The notes beneath the pieces were generated by a model. The model saw nothing but the letters and a program-made list of their open reading frames with translations. It had not been told where the DNA came from and did no database searches. Positions 59,842 through 64,000 of a DNA stretch of 64,000 bases are shown here, piece by piece. Within the stretch, counting starts at the first letter, position 1; the number at the start of each line of letters is the position of its first letter. Source of the stretch: Protea cynaroides. Taxonomy: Eukaryota > Streptophyta > Magnoliopsida > Proteales > Proteaceae. The DNA lies in assembly GCA_028583415.1 (NCBI GenBank), contig CM053266.1, positions 43,643,758-43,707,757 on the forward strand, read 5' to 3'. The position numbers and the translations under genes were made by a program.

Positions 59842-60259
59842 CACAAAACAAGGAAATAGCCAATTGAGTGTATTCAAATGCACTATCAGACCAAAAAGTT
59901 TTAATGCTAATACTAAATTGATTCTTAATTTCTAAATAAAATTGTTTAAAGATGGAAAGGAACTCAGAATGATCCTTTAACAAATATAACCATGTGGTAC
60001 GAGAATAATCCTCCACAAAGGTGACAAAAATGATTAAAACCAGCACGATTTGCACTTTAATAGCTTCCCAAACGTCTGAATGAACCAAAGAAAAAGGGCA
60101 AGGCATTGATGCTATTAAGAGAGAATTGGCACTTTTGGACACATCATGAGAAGGAAAGGTGCGGTGGTGTTTTCCCAATTGGCATGCCTTACTCAAGGTT
60201 CGTAATGACTTGCAGCTTGGAACCATGATCTCTAACTTGGAGAGAGATAAATGACCCAA
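59842..60259 (-). pseudogene. copia 2 GAG-pre-integrase and integrase core
   Basis: Minus strand LGHLSLSKLEIMVPSC, ACQLGKHHRTFP (zinc-binding area degraded), PFSLVHSDVWEAIKV and FVTFVEDYSRTTWLYLLKDH (core with catalytic Asp positions), FWSDSAFEYTQLAISLFCAS, then the insertion. The frame is open for about 150 codons. Confidence 0.82.
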
Positions 60260-60349
60260 GCGAAAATGCCATTATAGCGGAGAAACACCGATAGTAGTAG
60301 CAAGCGCAGTAGCAGATAATGGAATGTTGTCTAGATAATGGAATGTTGT

Positions 60350-60943
60350 CTAGATCCTAGTTAGAAAAGTAGCGTTTAATACATGAATTATAAGCATTCC
60401 GAATTTTTAAACGAATTTTTACGAACTATTAGATAAATCCTCGAAAAATTGTATTTTATATATTGAAACGTATTAAACACATTTTAAACCCATATTTTCA
60501 TATTAAACATAAAAAAGAAAAAATAATAATAAAAACAAAAAAAATTAATTCCCCCCCCCCCCCTCTACTAATATTTCAATTTTTCCCATATTCCTTAAAC
60601 CCCAATCCTTACCTAATGAACCATTACGGCTTTGATACGTGTTTTATGTTAATGAAATTACAATTATACATGAATTTCACATATTGCATGTTTTGTTTGT
60701 ATATAAATTTGAATTTATATGTTATTACTCTATTTTTTTTGAATGATATAGATGTTTATTTCTTAGTGAATATATGTCCGTATTTTAGTAAAAATGTTAT
60801 CGTATTAAACACGTATGTATTAATACCGTATGTGTTTTTTAGAACCGGATTTTCAATCCCCGTATTGAAGTCTGATTGCTTTTAATACACGTACGTATCT
60901 GTACCCGAATGTTATTCGTTCCCGAACTTACTAACTATGGTCC
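60350..60943. mobile_element. Unclassified insertion in copia 2
   Basis: Copia GAG-pre-integrase sequence breaks at about 60355 (gatcc|tagttag) and resumes at about 60944 (ctaacta|tggtccag, complement GLYYLD). The intervening AT-rich DNA has short TAGTTAG...CTAACTA inverted ends and internal cgtattaaacac repeats. No TSD could be matched, so class and limits are uncertain. Confidence 0.4.
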
Positions 60944-61079
60944 AGATAGTACAGCCCATCATTCTCATGTCCCCCACTAATTGTCACCTTTGTCTAAAGA
61001 TCTTGAAATACACAATAGGATGGGGGAAAGGTGACAGAACAGTTAAGAGCTTTAGCCAATGCACTAAGTGAAAGTAAAT

Positions 61080-61388
61080 TCATAGGCTGACGAGGGCAAT
61101 GAAGAATAAAGGACAATGACAAAGTAAGGAATAGGGAGACATCACCTGTGCCAAAAATGTGGGTAGTATATCCATCAGCTTAATAAACACAGGACAATGG
61201 TTAAAAGAGGAAAATATTGAGGCCTTACCCGTCTGGAGAGATGAAGCACCAAAGTCAATAACCCAATTGGTAGAAATTGTGGATACAAGTAAGGTAGTAA
61301 TACCTGTATGAGCCAAAGTAGCAGTAGAACCCTGAACATCAAGTTGATTGAGACGAGTGAGCATACTATGAAAATTTTCTTTAGACAA
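61080..61388 (-). pseudogene. copia 2 gag-protease fragment
   Basis: Minus strand ENFHSMLTRLNQLDVQGSTA, then STNWVIDFGASS. The DFGA replaces the usual DSGA of the copia aspartic protease, a change in the catalytic motif. After QTGKASIFSSF the frame degrades. The first part is also present at 1-90. Confidence 0.75.
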
Positions 61389-62164
61389 AATAACGGTAAA
61401 AGAGGATGCCCTGTTGGCTGTAGTGGTAGGTGTAGTATAATCATTATCAGAATGAGCTACACCGGCGAACTGGGAAGAAGACCCGAAACCCCACTAAGGA
61501 TGCTTACCATGTAAGACCCAACATCTATCAACAAGGTGTGGATCTGATGCTGTTGAACTGAAACCAGGTCAGATTCTTGAACCAAGAAATCAGAATAAAA
61601 TTCTGATCTGAAACTTGGGGGAAAAGAGATCTGAGCCTGAATAAAAAAAATCTGATCCAAGTCCTGAGTCTCGATCTGATCTGAAACTTGCTGAAAAAAA
61701 AAAAAAGAGATCTGAGTCTGAACAAAAAAACTGATCCAATAGCTGAGTCTCAATCTGATCTGAAACTTGCGGAAAATAAATCTAAGTCTGAATAAAATTC
61801 AGATCCAAAAGAAAAAGGTTGGTTTCCTGCTGTCAAACCAGAGAAAAATACAAGTGCTGGGTCTCGATTTGATCCCCGAAATAAACCTGATCTGCTGTAT
61901 GCCCAGAAAATCAGCAACATCAAATTAAGTTGCTGAGAAGTCGATCTCGAATTGATCCCATAAGCAGAATCTGGTTGAGAGCCGTCTTCATAATGATTGG
62001 CATATTAATCCCCTTAGTGGTATGCTTCCATAACCTGGAATTAATTCCTTAATCCATGCGGACAGACACAAAGAAAACAGACGGAAAGAAGGGAAAAAGA
62101 GTTGAGAACACTCTCAAAACAGTAACGGAGGAAAAGAAAACAGGTGTGGTGGTATTATCAGAAA

Positions 62165-62177
62165 GGCTCTGATACCA
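62165..62177 (-). promoter_or_regulatory. Primer-binding site of copia 2
   Basis: Complement TGGTATCAGAGCC, abutting the LTR end TGTAACA at 62178; identical to copia 1. Confidence 0.85.
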
Positions 62178-62387
62178 TGTTACAGTGGTGTGAACTGAGA
62201 ATGAGAGATAGATGGGAGAGAGAAACCTAGAGAGAGAAGAGACAACTTGTCTCTCCACCTCAAACTAGGCATTATTTATAAAAATAAGAAAGGATTCATC
62301 AAAGTAGTCAAAATACAAAAGATAGAGTCCAAGTAGGAAACTCTAATAGAGTCCAAGAGAGAGACTAAAATAGAAGAAAAATAAACA
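62178..62387 (-). repeat. 5' LTR of copia 2 (about 210 bp)
   Basis: Near-identical to 1944-2152, with the same TGTT...AACA ends and TATA-like box. The sequence outside it also matches copy A, so the insertion and its flank were duplicated together. Confidence 0.6.
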
Positions 62388-62999
62388 TAACCAACTAGGT
62401 GACGCTAGACAGCCGAACCAAATTCTTAACTTTGTATAATGAATAAAATATTCTAGAGAGGAAGAAAGATATGGGCGTAGTGATAAAACATTTATACCTT
62501 AAATAAAGTTCATCACAAGAGAATCTCGTGCCAACAACCAAGCTTTGATGATCATGGATCTCTTCACCTTCACTTTCAGTGTCTTCCATCTCCTCATCAA
62601 CATGCATTAAAAAAGCTTTGGAACTTAAAGTTGTTCCTTTAAATTTGGGAAGTTCTCTGAGAAGAAGTTAGAAACACATATAAATAGAGAGTAATTTGAC
62701 AAAGGAAGCCACCACAAAGAAGAAGGGGGGGGGGAAGGGGGGAAATCAAAAGCAACGACATCCTTAGTTGTCAAGGCGTCGCCTAGGCGCTAGGCGCCCA
62801 GGCTGCCTTGGGTCGCCTTGGAAAATTGGGCGCCTTAGTCGCCTAGGCGGTCGCCTAGGCTGGCGCCTTGGTCGCCTAGGCGCCCAGTCAGACATCCATC
62901 GCCTTGGTTCGCCTTGGCGCCTTGGCAACTATGACGACATCTAGAGCATGTAATTGCACATCACCTGTGTTAGAACTTAGAAGTATTACATAAACAAAG
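62388..62999. repeat. Flank copy C (truncated by an LTR insertion)
   Basis: Matches 2153-2595 of copy A. It contains the exon-like frame (62498-62628; ATG changed to TTA and one His codon added), a long G-run, an extra hAT-like element (62763-62933), and then stops at aaacaaag, where a TG-starting element begins. Confidence 0.8.
62763..62933. mobile_element. hAT-like MITE, CGCCTAGGCG family (171 bp)
   Basis: Ends CTTAGTTGTCAAGGCG and, reversed, CATAGTTGCCAAGGCG. TSD ACGACATC at 62755-62762 and 62934-62941. Copies A and B have the uninterrupted site (agcaacgacatctagagc in B), proving insertion after duplication. Almost the whole element is cgcctaggcg/gccttgg motif. Confidence 0.9.
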
Positions 63000-64000
63000 T
63001 GTGAGGATAATAATGTCCACCCACGCTGAATGGACGGTGAAATGATTTGGAGTCGCCACCTAGATTAAGGTCTAGGACCTAATATGTAGCCTCATCCTGA
63101 GATAAAACTTCTATTGACTCATGACCCAACATATCGGCTTTGGTCCAACAGAGAACGGGTAAGCGTTCAAAGTACAGTTTGGGAAGGTGTTAGGCACCCA
63201 AAACTGCCCGATCCGAAAATCGGCCTCCTATGTGATTCTATTTTCCTTAGACTCTATGGTTCTGACTGTTCATGGTCAATGGATGATGACTAGGGCTCAT
63301 GGGGGATCCTATGCCAAGTTACTGAGTTCTTCTAGCTTAAGTTCAGCCAAACAAGTTCTCGAAGTAAGAAAACAAATAAAATAATATACAATGAACCGAA
63401 CCATCTTTGGTTCGGTGATGGACTGAATCTAAGATGTCAAAAAACATCTCAAATTGCCTACGTATTCCAGTCCTGGAAATCAAGTCCAAAAACGTAGTTC
63501 GAGACAGAAAGTGATTAAGGTTTATGGATGTGGATTATGATTAAGCTTTCTTAGATTCAATTTATTCAAGTTGAAGTTTATGCTTGATGATGATGGAGAT
63601 TGAATCTAGAGATAGCCTAAAATGGATCGAAGTGAACGAGGATATGGATACGGATATGGATATGGGGAACCTAAGGATACTAAGATGGGGTACCGTACTT
63701 GAAGAGTCCTCCAAGTTGCCTACGTATTCCAAAGGTCCTGGAAATCAGGTACAACGTAGTTCGTTACATGGGTTGTACTCTCAGGGAGTAAGGTGTGGCT
63801 CTCAGGGAGTGATGTTTGTACTCTCAGGGAATAGGGTTGTACTCTCAGGGAGTAGGGTTGTACTCTCAGGGAGTAGGGTTTGTACTCTCAGGGAGTAAGG
63901 TTTGTACTCTCAGGGAGTTGGATTTGTACTCTCAGGGAGTGATGTTTGTACTCTCAGGGAGTGAGGTTTGTACTCTCAGGGAGTGAGGTTTGTACTCTCA
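63000..64000 (-). mobile_element. Giant-LTR family element, partial (runs off window)
   Basis: TGTGAGGATAATAATG at 63000 interrupts flank copy C (continuation expected: caaaagtaat). Reversed, the first about 250 bp match the right end of the 54963-59836 insertion (gtgcctaacaccttccc, catgagtcaat, aatctaggtggcgactcc). The orientation is therefore opposite. The left target bases are caaag (62995-62999); the right end is outside the window. Confidence 0.75.
63765..64000. repeat. 21-22 bp minisatellite, at least 10 units
   Basis: Repeated ttgtactctcagggagtgag with variants in the last four to six bases (gtaagg, gtgatg, gtaggg, gttgga). It continues past the window end. Confidence 0.95.

Noticed and set aside
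60463..60885. 140-codon plus-strand frame
   Set aside because: Lies in the AT-rich insertion inside copia; Asn/Ile/Tyr/Phe-rich, no motif.
63765..64000. CRISPR-like regular repeats
   Set aside because: Units are contiguous with no unique spacers and the context is a plant LTR; it is a minisatellite.

Overview
This is a stretch of flowering-plant nuclear DNA made almost entirely of nested, decayed transposable elements and degenerate gene fragments. The plant signs are Ty1/copia, Tekay-type chromovirus and Tat/Retand-type Ty3/gypsy proteins, tRNA-Met primer-binding sites, hAT- and Mutator-like MITEs, and spliced fragments of plant genes. The species cannot be told from the sequence. I found no intact host gene, rRNA, tRNA or CRISPR array. 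All names rest on recognising protein motifs by eye.

Layout. 1-2152: minus-strand Ty1/copia element (gag, leader, PBS, short LTR), running off the left edge. 2153-5191: flank of that LTR, with a small exon-like ORF and a 1.9 kb hAT-like element; this flank recurs at 52.3-54.4 kb and in part at 62.4-63.0 kb. 5.2-31.5 kb: AT-rich DNA with a string of minus-strand gene fragments that keep their splice sites but are broken. These are an unidentified exon (6.6 kb), an ABC1/aarF kinase like At5g05200 (9.8-13.5 kb), exons of a MUN-domain (PATROL1/UNC-13-like) gene (16.1, 20.0-21.0 and, duplicated, 28.5-28.8 kb), two exons of coatomer beta-prime (24.4-24.7 kb), and four exons of an organellar tryptophanyl-tRNA synthetase (29.8-31.5 kb). 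MITEs with clear target-site duplications (TSDs), a SINE and copia relics lie among them. 32.5-35.6 kb: end of a minus-strand gypsy element and unrecognised sequence.

35.6-51.9 kb: a nested Ty3/gypsy block. Two decayed Tat/Retand-like fragments flank a Tekay-type chromovirus (37.2-49.7 kb). Its 5' LTR holds an inverted LTR of a related family. Between PBS and gag it carries about 1.3 kb of antisense coding sequence resembling the 'putative plant transposon protein' domain family. This antisense gene is the most interesting feature.

52.3-64.0 kb: a second and third copy of the copia/flank unit in tandem. The integrase of the right-hand copia is split by a 4.87 kb TG...CA insertion with a 5-bp TSD, probably a solo LTR of a giant-LTR family. 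A relative of that family, in the opposite orientation, interrupts the third flank copy at 63000 and runs off the window in a 21-22 bp minisatellite.

The genes do not form a pathway. The window is best read as layered insertions, segmental duplication, microhomology deletions and gene-fragment accumulation.
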